Origin: Microbacterium sp. VKM Ac-2870
GTDB taxonomy: Bacteria; Actinomycetota; Actinomycetes; Actinomycetales; Microbacteriaceae
Length of the DNA: 64,000 nt
Direction of reading: 5' to 3'
Assembly (NCBI RefSeq): GCF_015350795.1
Contig: NZ_JADKSH010000004.1
Span: 186,001 to 250,000, forward strand
The notes under the pieces were generated by a model. It saw only the letters and a list, made by a program, of their open reading frames with translations, searched no databases and was not told the origin of the DNA. This document shows, in pieces, positions 9,040-18,653 of this stretch; the stretch's first letter is position 1, and every line of letters starts with the position of its first letter. The position numbers were made by a program, and so were the translations under genes.

Positions 9040-10587
9040 TCAGTCGTCGTGGGAGTACTCGATGACGGTCGTCGACGGGCCCTCCCAGACAACCGTGCCG
9101 TGGAAGCCGGCTTCGCGAAGAAGGGTGTCGGATTCGCTGCGCACCGACGCCGGGCCCTTCTTGCTGTACAGGGCCCAGATCCGATCGATATCGCCGGGCA
9201 GCGCGACCGCGTCCAGCCCGCGGGAGAATCCGTCGAGCGTGGCCGTCTCGGCGCCCGTGCGCTCCAGGGTCAGATCGCGCAGGTTCTCGAAGGCGGCGGG
9301 GTACGCGTATGCGATGCGGCGCGAGGTCAGCATGGCGGTTCCCGTCGGCCCATCGGTGTCACGCGGGGCGAAGTAGACCGCATCCCCGGTGGTGGCGCCC
9401 CGTTCGACCGCGGCCGCCGCGGCGGACCAATCGCTCCCTGACTTGGCGAACGGAATGCGCTGGGAGGCGAAGACGATGCCGATCGCGACGACATAGAGGA
9501 TGGCGCCGCTGGCGGCCCAGACCCGCGCGCGGATCGTTCGCACTCCTGCCGCGATCAGCAGGGCGCCGGCCGGTGCCGCGAGCGTCAGGTATCGCGGCTG
9601 GTAGATCGGCGAGGCGAGCACGGCGTAGGCGGCGATCATCGCCGTGGGCACGATCAACCACGGGAGCGCGACAGCGAGGATCACTCTGCGGTCGTCGCCG
9701 ACAGCCGGGCGCCGGACGATGGCAAGGACGATCGCGAGCAGCCCGATCGCGGCCGCGACCACGGCCGCGATCTGCCACGAGCGGGTGAACCACGTCGGTG
9801 CGGCATCCGTCGAAGGGGTCTCGCCGAGGAACAGCTGGTTGACGAGAACCTTCCGCGCGATGCTCAGCACGTTTCTATCGCCCTGGTCGCCGAGCTGGCT
9901 CTGTTGCGAGCGGGCCAGGAGGATGACCGGGGAAGCGAGGGCGAGTGCGATGACAGCAGAAACGGTGAAACGCGTGATCCGGCGGCGATCGCGCGAGGTC
10001 AGGAGCACGGTCACCGCGTGGCCGACGATGACGAGCGCGAGGTAGATGTTGATCGCCACCCCGAGCGCCGCGACAGCTCCGTAGGCCACCCAGAAGGCGC
10101 GTGAGGCCGAGCGCGTCGCGCGGACGAGCAGATACGTCGCCCATACCGCCGCGGCGGCCGCGAAGATGAAGGGGCGGGCTTCGATGCCGCCCCACGTGAT
10201 CCGGGGGAGTGTGGCGAACACGATCGCCGCGGTCCATGCCGTGGCGGCGCTGGCGACGAGCCGGCCGAGAAACAGGATGCCGAGTGCCGTCGCCCCCGCG
10301 GCGAGCGCGCTCGGGAGGCGGACCGAGAACGACGAGTCCCCGAAAAGGTGGATCCAGCCGTTCACGAACGCGTAGTAGACGCCGTGGACGGCGTCTATGT
10401 GCTGTAGGAGCGCCCACAACTGCGTCGGCGTGCGGGATGCCGCCGACAGAGTGATCGACTCATCGGTCCACAGTGAGACGGTCGGCGACATGATCGTCGC
10501 CAGGAGTGTTGCGACCACGAAGAGCCCCGCCGGCGCGAGCCGCGCGGCCAGGAGTGAGGAACGTTTCCCCGTGGTCGCGGACGTCAC
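9040..10587 (-). CDS. GT39/ArnT-like membrane glycosyltransferase
   Basis: About 515 residues. An N-terminal membrane segment is followed by the LWTDESITL motif (the acidic DE pair typical of GT-C mannosyl/aminoarabinosyl transferases) and roughly ten further membrane helices, with a soluble periplasmic C-terminus. The start is GTG 10587, which overlaps the TGA of the preceding kinase gene (10584-10586), so translation is probably coupled. It likely uses a polyprenyl-phosphate sugar donor to decorate a lipid-linked or secreted acceptor. Confidence 0.7.
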   Translation of the reverse strand: MTSATTGKRSSLLAARLAPAGLFVVATLLATIMSPTVSLWTDESITLSAASRTPTQLWALLQHIDAVHGVYYAFVNGWIHLFGDSSFSVRLPSALAAGATALGILFLGRLVASAATAWTAAIVFATLPRITWGGIEARPFIFAAAAAVWATYLLVRATRSASRAFWVAYGAVAALGVAINIYLALVIVGHAVTVLLTSRDRRRITRFTVSAVIALALASPVILLARSQQSQLGDQGDRNVLSIARKVLVNQLFLGETPSTDAAPTWFTRSWQIAAVVAAAIGLLAIVLAIVRRPAVGDDRRVILAVALPWLIVPTAMIAAYAVLASPIYQPRYLTLAAPAGALLIAAGVRTIRARVWAASGAILYVVAIGIVFASQRIPFAKSGSDWSAAAAAVERGATTGDAVYFAPRDTDGPTGTAMLTSRRIAYAYPAAFENLRDLTLERTGAETATLDGFSRGLDAVALPGDIDRIWALYSKKGPASVRSESDTLLREAGFHGTVVWEGPSTTVIEYSHDD

Positions 10588-11966
10588 GCGGTGGACTCGC
10601 GCGGCGCCGCCGATCGGCGGCCACGCTTTTCCGGTTGGACTTCGTAGTAGGGCCCGAGGTCGGTCGTCTTCGCACCGTTGAGGACGATGCCGAGGATCGA
10701 CTCCCGCGTGGCTTCGAGGGTGGACAGCGTGCGTGCGAGCGCGTCGCGCTTCGTCATGCGCGAGCGGGCGACCACGACGATGCCGTCGGCGTTGGGTGCG
10801 AGCCACAGTGGATCGCTGACGGCGAGGACGGGAGCGCTGTCGATGATGACGTAGTCGTAGTGCTCACGCGCCCAGACCAGCAGGCTGCGCAGTTGCGCGG
10901 ACGTGAGCAGCTGCACAGGATTGGGCGGGAGCGCTCCACTCGTGAGGACGTCGAGGTGCGGCTGCCATTCCTGCACCGAATCGGCGACGGAGACGTCGCC
11001 CAGAAGGGCGGTGGTGAGACCGACCGCCCCCTCCAGGCCGGTCAGCTCTGCGATGGAGGCTCGGCGCAGGTCTGCGTCGATGAGGAGCACGCGCGCGCCC
11101 TGCTCGGCCAGGATCTCCGACATCGCGACGCTCACCGACGACTTGCCCTCGCCGGACGTGGCGGAGGTCACGAGGATCACCTGCGCCACGCCGTTCAGGT
11201 TCGCGAAGCGGAGGTTCGCGACGATGTTCCGGACCGATTCCGTGACCGAACTGCGCGGCGCCGAGCGCACCGCAGCGGCCAGGGACACCCCGGTGCCGGC
11301 CTGGTAGACCTCGCCGAGCAACGGCGTCTCGGTGAGCGCGGTGACGTCGGCGCGGCTGACCAGCCGCGTGGCCAGGAGCCGGCGCAGCACCGCGTAGAGG
11401 ATGCCGATCGCAAGTCCGATACCTGCACCCACGAGGACGAAGAGGCGGACATTCGGCGCGAAGGGGGAGGCCGCCACCTTCGCGGGGGTGATCGTCTGTA
11501 CCCGCACCGCCGGCTTGTTGTCCGCATTCTGCGGCGAAAGATCCTGCACCTCGTTGGACAACTCCGTGGCCACCGCATCGGCGATCTGCTGGGCCGTCAC
11601 CGCGTCGCGAGCCACGACCGAGATGTTGAGGACGACCGTGTTCAGCGGAGACTCCACGGAGATGGTGCTCGCGAGAGCCTGCGCGGAGGTGTTGAGGCCC
11701 AGCGATCGGATCACCGGGTCGAGCACGGTAGGCGAGGTCGCGACGACGGCGTACGTCTGCACCAAGTTCTGCACGTAGTTCGAGCCCTGCACGAGCTCGC
11801 TCGTGTTGTCTCCGCGGGCGGGGATGACCATCACGGACGACTGCGACCGATACAGGTCGGGCTGGGTCTGGCCGTAGGCGTAGCCGCCGATCGCGCCCAG
11901 CACGGCGAGCGCAACGATGACGATCCAGTTCTTTCGCAGCGATACGACGTAATCGCGAAGGGTCAC
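10584..11966 (-). CDS. Wzz/CpsD-type chain-length regulator and BY-kinase fusion
   Basis: About 460 residues. Transmembrane helices at ~12-32 and ~165-188 bracket an extracytoplasmic Wzz domain. The C-terminal cytoplasmic kinase has Walker A (SATSGEGKSS), Walker A' (LLIDADLRR) and Walker B (YDYVIIDSAPVL). The tail has a single tyrosine pair (GPYYEVQPE) instead of a long tyrosine cluster. The start is GTG 11966 after GAGG; the open frame continues far upstream only as antisense of other genes. It is expected to control polymer length by autophosphorylation, with the phosphatase encoded divergently at 12129 as its likely opponent. Confidence 0.85.
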   Translation of the reverse strand: MTLRDYVVSLRKNWIVIVALAVLGAIGGYAYGQTQPDLYRSQSSVMVIPARGDNTSELVQGSNYVQNLVQTYAVVATSPTVLDPVIRSLGLNTSAQALASTISVESPLNTVVLNISVVARDAVTAQQIADAVATELSNEVQDLSPQNADNKPAVRVQTITPAKVAASPFAPNVRLFVLVGAGIGLAIGILYAVLRRLLATRLVSRADVTALTETPLLGEVYQAGTGVSLAAAVRSAPRSSVTESVRNIVANLRFANLNGVAQVILVTSATSGEGKSSVSVAMSEILAEQGARVLLIDADLRRASIAELTGLEGAVGLTTALLGDVSVADSVQEWQPHLDVLTSGALPPNPVQLLTSAQLRSLLVWAREHYDYVIIDSAPVLAVSDPLWLAPNADGIVVVARSRMTKRDALARTLSTLEATRESILGIVLNGAKTTDLGPYYEVQPEKRGRRSAAPRESTA

Positions 11967-12128
11967 TGTGCCTCGTTTCGGTGGAGCCCCGGCCTGCGGA
12001 GGGGTTCTGCCTATTCTGCCCGGTGCGCGGGGTAATTGACGACGCCTATCCCATTGCTTCGTCGCGAACGGGTGCGGCGTGCCGAGGCCTAGTGTGGTGG
12101 CTGTGCGCCTATCGTCCCGAGGCATGTC

Positions 12129-12725
12129 GTGAGCCAACGCATCCTGGTGGTGTGCGCGCAGAACGTCTGCCGGTCGCCGTATCTCGCGGCGACGGTCGGA
12201 GCCGAACTCGATCGGCTCGACGCCGGGTATCTGGTGGTGAGTCGGGGTGTCCGCGCCGAGTCCGGACAGCCGATGTGCGACATTGCACGCGCCAGCCTCC
12301 CGCCCGAGGCGGCTGAGCGCGGCGACGCGCATCGATCGCGTCCGCTGAAGGTCGGTGACGTCGAGCGCGCAGCTCTCATCCTGACCGCGACGACCCGCGA
12401 GCGTGGGGCCATCGCGCTGCTCGACGCATCCGCGCGCGCGCGGACCTTCACGGTGAGAGAGTTCATCCTCCTGGCGGCGTCCGCAGAGTCGGCGCCGCTC
12501 GAAGGGTTGAGCGCACTCGGAGCTGATCTGCATCGTCGGCGCGCGCTGCTGGCATCCACACCGCCGCCGGCGCGCGGATTGTTCGGCCGCCGCGCCGCCG
12601 CCGCCTCCCCGGTGGACATCCCCGACGCGCACCGCGAGAGCGCCGCACGCCACCGGGCGCTCTTCGCGCGTCTGCGCGCCGACGCCGACCAGGTCGTGCA
12701 GATCGTGAGTGCCGCCGTCGCGTGA
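12129..12725 (+). CDS. Low-molecular-weight protein-tyrosine-phosphatase-like protein
   Basis: About 198 residues. The N-terminal P-loop CAQNVCRSP matches the CX5RS phosphatase signature. A D-x-x-D element near the C-terminus (VDIPDAHRE) could supply the general acid. It is transcribed away from the BY-kinase across a ~160-bp divergent region, the usual arrangement of a kinase/phosphatase switch for exopolysaccharide export. The start is GTG 12129. Confidence 0.75.
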   Translation: MSQRILVVCAQNVCRSPYLAATVGAELDRLDAGYLVVSRGVRAESGQPMCDIARASLPPEAAERGDAHRSRPLKVGDVERAALILTATTRERGAIALLDASARARTFTVREFILLAASAESAPLEGLSALGADLHRRRALLASTPPPARGLFGRRAAAASPVDIPDAHRESAARHRALFARLRADADQVVQIVSAAVA

Positions 12726-12860
12726 CGGGGCGCGGAGCTGTGGGTCTTGGCCAGCTCGCGTCGACTGGGTAGGATGACGGCGGGGACGAGCGTCGCGGGG
12801 GCGACGCGCACGCGTTGTCATCTGCCGCTTCCATCCCCGCGAGTCTGCTCCGGGGGAAGC

Positions 12861-14003
12861 ATGGACCTCAGCATCATCGTGCCGACGTACAACGAGGCAC
12901 CGAATATCCGCGAACTCGTCCGACGCGTGACGCGGGCGACCGAAGGCATGCGGGCGGAGATCATCTTCGTCGACGACAGTCGCGATGACACCCCGGCCGA
13001 GATCCTCCGGGTGGCGCAGGATGCCGCCATCCCCGTGCGGCTTCTGCATCGAGACGTGGCCTCGGGAGGTTTGGGGGGCGCGGTCGTTGCGGGCATGCAC
13101 CTCGCCGAATCGGATACCTGCCTTGTCATGGACGGCGACCTGCAGCATCCGCCCGAGAAGATCCCCGAGCTCGCGGAGCGAATGCGGCGGGGAGATGTGG
13201 ATGTGGTCGTCGCGTCGCGCTACACCGGCGACGGCACCGCGCACGGGCTGGCTGATCGCACGCGCGTGTGGGTCTCGCGCCTGTCGACGGCGCTGACGCG
13301 AGCGATGTTCCCCGTGCGTCTGCGGAGCGTCGCCGACCCCATGACCGGCTACTTCGTGGTGGATCGCCGCGCCATCGACGACGAAACACTCAACCCGCGT
13401 GGCTTCAAGATCCTGCTCGAGATCCTCGCCCGCACCCCGCTGCGCGTCGCCGAAGTGCCGTTCGACTTCGCCGGGCGTTTTGCGGGGGAGTCGAAGGCGT
13501 CGCTGCGGCAGGGGATGCACTTCCTCGTGCAGCTGGCCGCCCTCCGATTCGGCAAGATGTCGCTGTTCGCCATCGTCGGTGGGCTGGGCGCGATCGCGAA
13601 CGTCCTCATCGTGTGGGCTCTCGTGCGGCTGGGGGTCAACTATGTCGTCGCGGCAGTGATCGCTGCCGAGGTGACGATCGTGGCGAACTTCCTGCTGATG
13701 GAGCGCTTCGTTTTCCAGGACATGAAGGGTCAGGCATCCCGGGTCGGATCTCGTTTCGCGAAGTCCTTCGCCTTCAACAACGCCGAAGCTCTCGTGCGAT
13801 TGCCGATCGTGGCGGTGCTCGTGAGCGGATGGCACTGGTCGGCCGCCATCGCGACCGCGGTGACCCTGCTGGCCGCCTTCTTCGTGCGGTTCCTCTTCCA
13901 TGCACTCGTGGTCTACGCACCGAAGCGACCCCAGGGCCGTGCACTCTCGACACCCATCCTCGATGAGCTCGACCGTCAGGCCGTCCTGCCGGGCGAGCTC
14001 TGA
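12861..14003 (+). CDS. GT2 polyprenyl-phosphate sugar transferase fused to GtrA membrane domain
   Basis: About 380 residues from ATG 12861. The N-terminal GT-A domain (~1-235) has SIIVPTYNEAPNI, a DD pair (FVDDSRDD) and DGDLQHPP, typical of dolichol-phosphate-mannose-synthase-like enzymes. The C-terminal ~240-370 carries four membrane helices of the GtrA flippase-like family. Predicted to make and present a polyprenyl-phosphate-linked sugar for GT-C enzymes such as the one at 9040-10587. Confidence 0.85.
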   Translation: MDLSIIVPTYNEAPNIRELVRRVTRATEGMRAEIIFVDDSRDDTPAEILRVAQDAAIPVRLLHRDVASGGLGGAVVAGMHLAESDTCLVMDGDLQHPPEKIPELAERMRRGDVDVVVASRYTGDGTAHGLADRTRVWVSRLSTALTRAMFPVRLRSVADPMTGYFVVDRRAIDDETLNPRGFKILLEILARTPLRVAEVPFDFAGRFAGESKASLRQGMHFLVQLAALRFGKMSLFAIVGGLGAIANVLIVWALVRLGVNYVVAAVIAAEVTIVANFLLMERFVFQDMKGQASRVGSRFAKSFAFNNAEALVRLPIVAVLVSGWHWSAAIATAVTLLAAFFVRFLFHALVVYAPKRPQGRALSTPILDELDRQAVLPGEL

Positions 14004-14034
14004 CCCGCCTCGACACCCACCGAACGGAGACCTC

Positions 14035-14853
14035 TTGCGCATTCGGACACGAGGGTACGGAATCAAACGCGCTGCTCGGCGCCTCGCGGAGCGGGTGGAC
14101 GACCTCTACGGAAGAGTGCTCTCGGGCCTGCGCCATCGCAGTGAGCCGTCGTCGGTCGTCGTCGTCGGCATCTATCGCGAGGCAGAGCTGATCGCGTCTG
14201 TCGTGCGCGAACTGCGAGCGAGCCGGCACCTCGTGACGGCGCGGCTGGGAGCGATGGGTGACATCCCGGGCGCCCTCGCGGGCGACACGGCCGCGAGCCA
14301 TCTGACCGCCGGCAAGTTCCAAAACCTCAATGTGCTGGCGGAGCAGATGGGCGACCCCGATTGGCTCGTCATCGTCGACGACGACGTCACGGTGCCGCAC
14401 GGGTTCCTCGACCGCGCGATCGAGCTGTGCGAGCGCCTCGACTTCGCGCTCGCCCAGCCCGCCCAGACGCGACAGAGCAACGCGAACTGGCCGCTCACCA
14501 AGAGACGCCTGCTCACCATCGCGCGCGAGACGGATTTCGTGGAGATCGGACCCGTTACGCTCATCCGCCGCGACGCGCGCCGGATCCTCCTTCCGTTCCC
14601 CGCCGACCTCCGGTACGGGTGGGGGCTGGACTTCCACTGGGCGCAGCTCATGCAGGAGCGCGGGCTGCGGATGGGCGTCATCGACGCGCTCGCCGTGGTG
14701 CATGCCAGCCGGAAGGTGGCGAGCACCTACTCGTGGCATGCCGCGCAGGATGAGGGACGCGCCTACCTGGCCGGCGTTCCGCACCTTCCGAAGGAGATCG
14801 CGGAGGGCGACGGCAGGGTGCGCCATCGCCTCATCCCGCGGGCGCGCAGCTGA
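14035..14853 (+). CDS. GT2-like glycosyltransferase
   Basis: About 272 residues from TTG 14035 (ACGGAGA just upstream; no ATG/GTG fits better). It has a soluble GT-A fold with VDDDVTVPHGF as the metal-binding DxD region and a conserved GLDFHWAQLMQ segment with an HASRKVASTYSW tail. The acceptor is unknown. It follows the GT2-GtrA gene by 31 bp and is likely co-transcribed. It converges with the pyruvyl transferase gene. Confidence 0.65.
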   Translation: MRIRTRGYGIKRAARRLAERVDDLYGRVLSGLRHRSEPSSVVVVGIYREAELIASVVRELRASRHLVTARLGAMGDIPGALAGDTAASHLTAGKFQNLNVLAEQMGDPDWLVIVDDDVTVPHGFLDRAIELCERLDFALAQPAQTRQSNANWPLTKRRLLTIARETDFVEIGPVTLIRRDARRILLPFPADLRYGWGLDFHWAQLMQERGLRMGVIDALAVVHASRKVASTYSWHAAQDEGRAYLAGVPHLPKEIAEGDGRVRHRLIPRARS

Positions 14854-14863
14854 TCGAAGGGCG

Positions 14864-15976
14864 TCAGCTCAGGCCCACGCGCTCCGCGACGGTCCGCATC
14901 GCGGCGGCTACGGCCTCGGCATTCGGCCGGGGGTCGTGACCGGTGCGTGATCCGAGACGGGCGTGCACCGCGGCAGCCAGCTCTGACTCCTCCACCCCCT
15001 GCACCGGCGGCGGCACGGGGCACACGGCGAATGCTTCGCTCGTCTTCTTCACTCCCGGCACGAAGACGGGGGTGCCGAACGATCCGCCCACGATGGCCGC
15101 ATGCATGCTCGTGGTGAACACGGCGCCCGCGGCCGCGAGCGCTGCCGTGATGTCGTTTGTGGCGAGCCCGATGAGTTCGCCGACGCCGGTCGCGCGTGCG
15201 GCGGCGGCGAGCACGCGGTCCTCACCCGAGTAGGCGCCCAGCGAGAGCACGGCGAGCGGCATCCCGCGAAGGGACGACAGCGCCGCTTCAACGCGCTCCT
15301 GCGGCCATCCGTGGAAGGTGGCGGCGTGGAAGAGGAGGGGCGGCTCATCGACGCCGAGGCGCTCGGCGAACACGGCTGCTCCGCGCGCCCGTGCTGCGTC
15401 GGGCTGCGTCAGTTCACGCAGCCCGAAGATCATGTCGGGTGCGAGCACGATCCGCTCGGGTGCCACACCCGCGCCCTGCAGATGCTCGACCCCGTTGCGC
15501 GTTCGCGCCCAGGCGGCTTTCACGTGCGAGAAGGCGCGTGCGACGTCGGGGCCCTGTGGAATCGGGTGGATGCCGACGGAGACGAGCGCGGTCGGGGTGT
15601 CTTTCACCCAGGGCTCGGTCGGTACCCATGCCCCGGGGCCTCGGGCGAGGTGCCGGCGCGCGAACGCGTCGGCGCGCCACCGGAGCAGGCGTCCCCGGCG
15701 GGATTCGTGCGGAATCGACATGTGGTCCAGCGCGACCGTGCGGGTATCGAATCGGATGAGGTCACCGCCACCGACGAGGACGGCGCGGGCTCCGCTGGAA
15801 CCGATGTCGGCGTAGGGGTGGATAGGTTCGCCCGCCGCGGTGGTCCCCTTCAGCGGGGCGAAGTAGGCGGGTTCGACACCGAGCCCGAGGGTGTCGAAGA
15901 GGTGCCGGCTTACCCCCGGATACAGCTGATCGCCCCAGTTCGAGACCGAGTAGTCGCCGACCTGTGCGATTTTCAT
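14864..15976 (-). CDS. Polysaccharide pyruvyl transferase family protein
   Basis: About 370 residues from ATG 15976. The N-terminus KIAQVGDYSVSNWGDQLYP and the later AVLVGGGDLIRFD and TTSMHAAIVGGSFGTPVFVP match the PF04230 pyruvyltransferase family (G-NWGD and H-A-I-x-x-x-P signatures). It would transfer pyruvate from PEP to a sugar as a ketal, giving the polymer a negative charge. The start overlaps the end of the flippase gene. Confidence 0.8.
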   Translation of the reverse strand: MKIAQVGDYSVSNWGDQLYPGVSRHLFDTLGLGVEPAYFAPLKGTTAAGEPIHPYADIGSSGARAVLVGGGDLIRFDTRTVALDHMSIPHESRRGRLLRWRADAFARRHLARGPGAWVPTEPWVKDTPTALVSVGIHPIPQGPDVARAFSHVKAAWARTRNGVEHLQGAGVAPERIVLAPDMIFGLRELTQPDAARARGAAVFAERLGVDEPPLLFHAATFHGWPQERVEAALSSLRGMPLAVLSLGAYSGEDRVLAAAARATGVGELIGLATNDITAALAAAGAVFTTSMHAAIVGGSFGTPVFVPGVKKTSEAFAVCPVPPPVQGVEESELAAAVHARLGSRTGHDPRPNAEAVAAAMRTVAERVGLS

Positions 15977-17430
15977 CTGATTCCCTTCGACGCAGTGACG
16001 ACGCCGTCGAGGACTGCCCTTTTCATGCGCCGGTGCACCAGAAGGATATTGGGAATCAGCTGGCAGGAGACCACGCCGACGATTGTCCCCACGAGGGGGC
16101 CGGGCGCGCCCAGCACGGGCGTGAGCACCAGAGTGAGCCCGAGATTGACCGGCAGCAGCGCGAGGGCGAAGTACGCCTGGAAGCGCAGCCCCGCGGCATC
16201 CGTCAGATACATGCCGAACGGGTGCTTCGCCGCGTCGACCATGATGAAGACGGTGAAGGCGAGCAGAACGGGCCATCCGACGGAGATCTGTCCGCCTGAT
16301 GCGAGCTGGCTGAGCGCACCGGACAAGCTCCACATCACGAGGCTCGCGATCAGACCCATGCCGGCGAAGCCCCATGACATGAGTTGGGGTGACAAGGGGC
16401 TCGCTGTCCCGGCAGACCGGGCGCGCGCGAAGACGGGCCACAGCGACATCCCCGCGGTCGCGACGACGACCAACAGCGGAGTGAACATCTGCGCGGCGAG
16501 GCTGTATTCGGTGAGTTGCGAGAGGGTGCCCAGATGGCTGAGCACGAGGCGATCCGACGCGGTGGCAAGCGGCACCGCGACCATCTGGATCAGCATCGGC
16601 CATGCGACGTCGAACACGCGCTCGCCGCGCTCGCGCGGATTCACCGCGGCGCGGGCGGCCGCGGCCAGCGTGGGGTTGATCCGTCGTGCGGCGAGCAGAA
16701 GGCCGACAGCGCTGATCATCAACGTCGCTGCATACGAGGCGACGGCGAGGTAGCCTCCACCCGACCCTGTGCTGATGGTCACCCACAGCACGAGCAGTAC
16801 GAGAGGCGTCTGGAGTCCGCTTAAGAGCACGACGAGGGTGTTCAGGCCGAGGGCGATGAGGATGCGCTGGCCGAAGGAGATCAGGAGGTTCACCCCGAGC
16901 GCGACGACGCAGAGCGTTGCCGCGAGTGCCCCCGACTCGAGGGTGAGGCCGTCGCCCAGGATCGCGTCCCAGAGCCCCAGCGCGTAGATGGCGACCGCGG
17001 TGAGAACGAGCACGGTCGCGCAGCACGCGAGGATGCGGATGCAGGAGATCAGCACGCCGCGCAGGTGCGCGTCGGACCGCGGGTCGCGCGCCGCCGCCGT
17101 GGCGTTCATGATCGCCGCGGACAGGCCCAGGTCGGCGAACGGGATCATCGCGGCGACCCCGACGAGCAGGATGTACTGCGCGTAGGCGCCTTCGCCGTAG
17201 TTGTCGATGATCAGTCGGGTAACCATCAGACCGAGGACCGCGCTGATCGGCATGACGATCAGACGGGCGGCGGCGCTGCCTCCGACGGAACGCAGTATGC
17301 CCCGCGTGGTCTGCAGACGTGCCACGCGGTCGGACGGCTCTTCTCGGGAAGAGGCCGCATCGGCGCGGCCCTTCTCGACGAGTTCGTCTGCGGTCTGCGG
17401 GGCCGTTCCCGTTTCGGTGCCGATGCTCAC
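15973..17430 (-). CDS. Wzx-like polysaccharide flippase (MATE/MOP superfamily)
   Basis: About 485 residues, with a ~45-residue cytoplasmic N-tail then 12-14 hydrophobic segments in the pattern of Wzx/RfbX exporters (YGEGAYAQY..PFADLGLSAAI). GTG 17430 overlaps the TGA of the glycosyltransferase gene (GTGA). It would flip the undecaprenyl-linked repeat unit across the membrane. Frame continuation beyond 17430 is antisense to the glycosyltransferase and was ignored. Confidence 0.8.
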   Translation of the reverse strand: MSIGTETGTAPQTADELVEKGRADAASSREEPSDRVARLQTTRGILRSVGGSAAARLIVMPISAVLGLMVTRLIIDNYGEGAYAQYILLVGVAAMIPFADLGLSAAIMNATAAARDPRSDAHLRGVLISCIRILACCATVLVLTAVAIYALGLWDAILGDGLTLESGALAATLCVVALGVNLLISFGQRILIALGLNTLVVLLSGLQTPLVLLVLWVTISTGSGGGYLAVASYAATLMISAVGLLLAARRINPTLAAAARAAVNPRERGERVFDVAWPMLIQMVAVPLATASDRLVLSHLGTLSQLTEYSLAAQMFTPLLVVVATAGMSLWPVFARARSAGTASPLSPQLMSWGFAGMGLIASLVMWSLSGALSQLASGGQISVGWPVLLAFTVFIMVDAAKHPFGMYLTDAAGLRFQAYFALALLPVNLGLTLVLTPVLGAPGPLVGTIVGVVSCQLIPNILLVHRRMKRAVLDGVVTASKGIR

Positions 17431-18653
17431 GCGGTCGATCCCGATCGGCGTGCGCGCCGGGCCGCTGCGTGCACCGACGAGCCCGACGCGATGCGGGCCG
17501 CGAGGTTTTCGTACGCCGTGGCGACGTCGTCCCAACGGAAGTGCTCCGTCGCGCGCTTCTGCACCGCGGCCGACAGGGCGGGAACGCGCGTGCGATCCTG
17601 TTCCAGATCGTTGAAGTGCCGTTGGATCTCGCGGGCGTCCTCGAAGAACCAGCCGAGGTCGGCGAGCGTTTCGCGGTTGAAGTTGACGTCCCACGCCACG
17701 ACGGCCGTGCCGGCGCCCATCGCGCGCAGCAGCGACGGGTTGGTGCCGCCGACGGAGTGGCCGTGCACGTAGGTGCGTGCGTGGAAGTAAAGCGCGTCGA
17801 GCAGATCCTGATCGAACACCCCGCCGAGGAGGCGGATGCGGGGGTCGTCCGCGGCAGCGGCGTTGATGCGCTGCGTGTAGTCGGCCGCGTAGGGGGCCGA
17901 ACCGACGACCACCAACGGTGTCGTCGCGTTGCTGGCGCGGTAGCCCTCGATGATCTCGAGGACGTGGTTCTCCGGTTCGAAGCGGGCGACGACGAGGTGG
18001 TACCCCTTCGCGCTCAGCCCCAGTTCGGCGATGCCGTCGAGCGGCGCGCTGTCGAGGATCGGCGCACCGTAGCGGATCAGCTCGGTCGGCACGCCGAACT
18101 CCTCGGTGTAGTAGTCCGCGATGCCCGGTGCGTCGGCGATCAGGGCGTCGGCGGAGCGCACACCGAACTCTTCCGCCCAGCGGTAGTAGGCACGCCCGCG
18201 GGCGCCCCACTTCGAGCGCTTCCACTCGAGACCGTCCATGTGGAGGGCCACGGGGATGCCGCGGGCACGAAGCAGAGGGACGAACGGCGAGTTCGCGGCG
18301 TTGAAGACGAACGCGGCATCCGGGGCCTTGCGCGTGACCGCGTGCAGAGCGGACAGGCCGGTGTGACTCAGCGTCTCCAGCTGCTTCTGATGGAGGGCGG
18401 GCAGGTGGATGACGCGCATGCCCAGGTACTCGCGGTCGCGGCTCTCCGAGCCGCGCGTGTACACCGTGACACCGTGGCCGCGCTCGACGAGGCGCTTTCC
18501 GACTTCTTCGACGGCGGTTTCGAACCCGCCGTACGCGGCGGGAACGCCGCGCGTGCCGATCATGGCGACCTCGAGGGTGCGCGTGCTCTGCGCCGGGGTG
18601 CGGGGAAGAGTTGTCTGCGGGTCGGTGACGACCGGCGTTGCTTCCAGGACCAT
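17427..18653 (-). CDS. Glycosyltransferase family 4 (rhamnosyltransferase-like)
   Basis: About 408 residues with GT-B fold. The N-terminal IGTRGVPAAYGGFET is typical of the DUF1972/rhamnosyltransferase group, and the C-terminal donor domain has VVARFEPENHVLEII and HGHSVGGTNPSLLRAMGAG. ATG 18653 overlaps the stop of the initiating transferase gene by one base. It probably adds the second sugar after WbaP. Confidence 0.8.
   Translation of the reverse strand: MVLEATPVVTDPQTTLPRTPAQSTRTLEVAMIGTRGVPAAYGGFETAVEEVGKRLVERGHGVTVYTRGSESRDREYLGMRVIHLPALHQKQLETLSHTGLSALHAVTRKAPDAAFVFNAANSPFVPLLRARGIPVALHMDGLEWKRSKWGARGRAYYRWAEEFGVRSADALIADAPGIADYYTEEFGVPTELIRYGAPILDSAPLDGIAELGLSAKGYHLVVARFEPENHVLEIIEGYRASNATTPLVVVGSAPYAADYTQRINAAAADDPRIRLLGGVFDQDLLDALYFHARTYVHGHSVGGTNPSLLRAMGAGTAVVAWDVNFNRETLADLGWFFEDAREIQRHFNDLEQDRTRVPALSAAVQKRATEHFRWDDVATAYENLAARIASGSSVHAAARRARRSGSTA

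Noticed and set aside
11967-14066. Very long minus-strand open frame continuing upstream of the BY-kinase start
   Set aside because: It is antisense to the phosphatase and GT2-GtrA genes, rich in Arg/His with no domain; an artefact of high GC.
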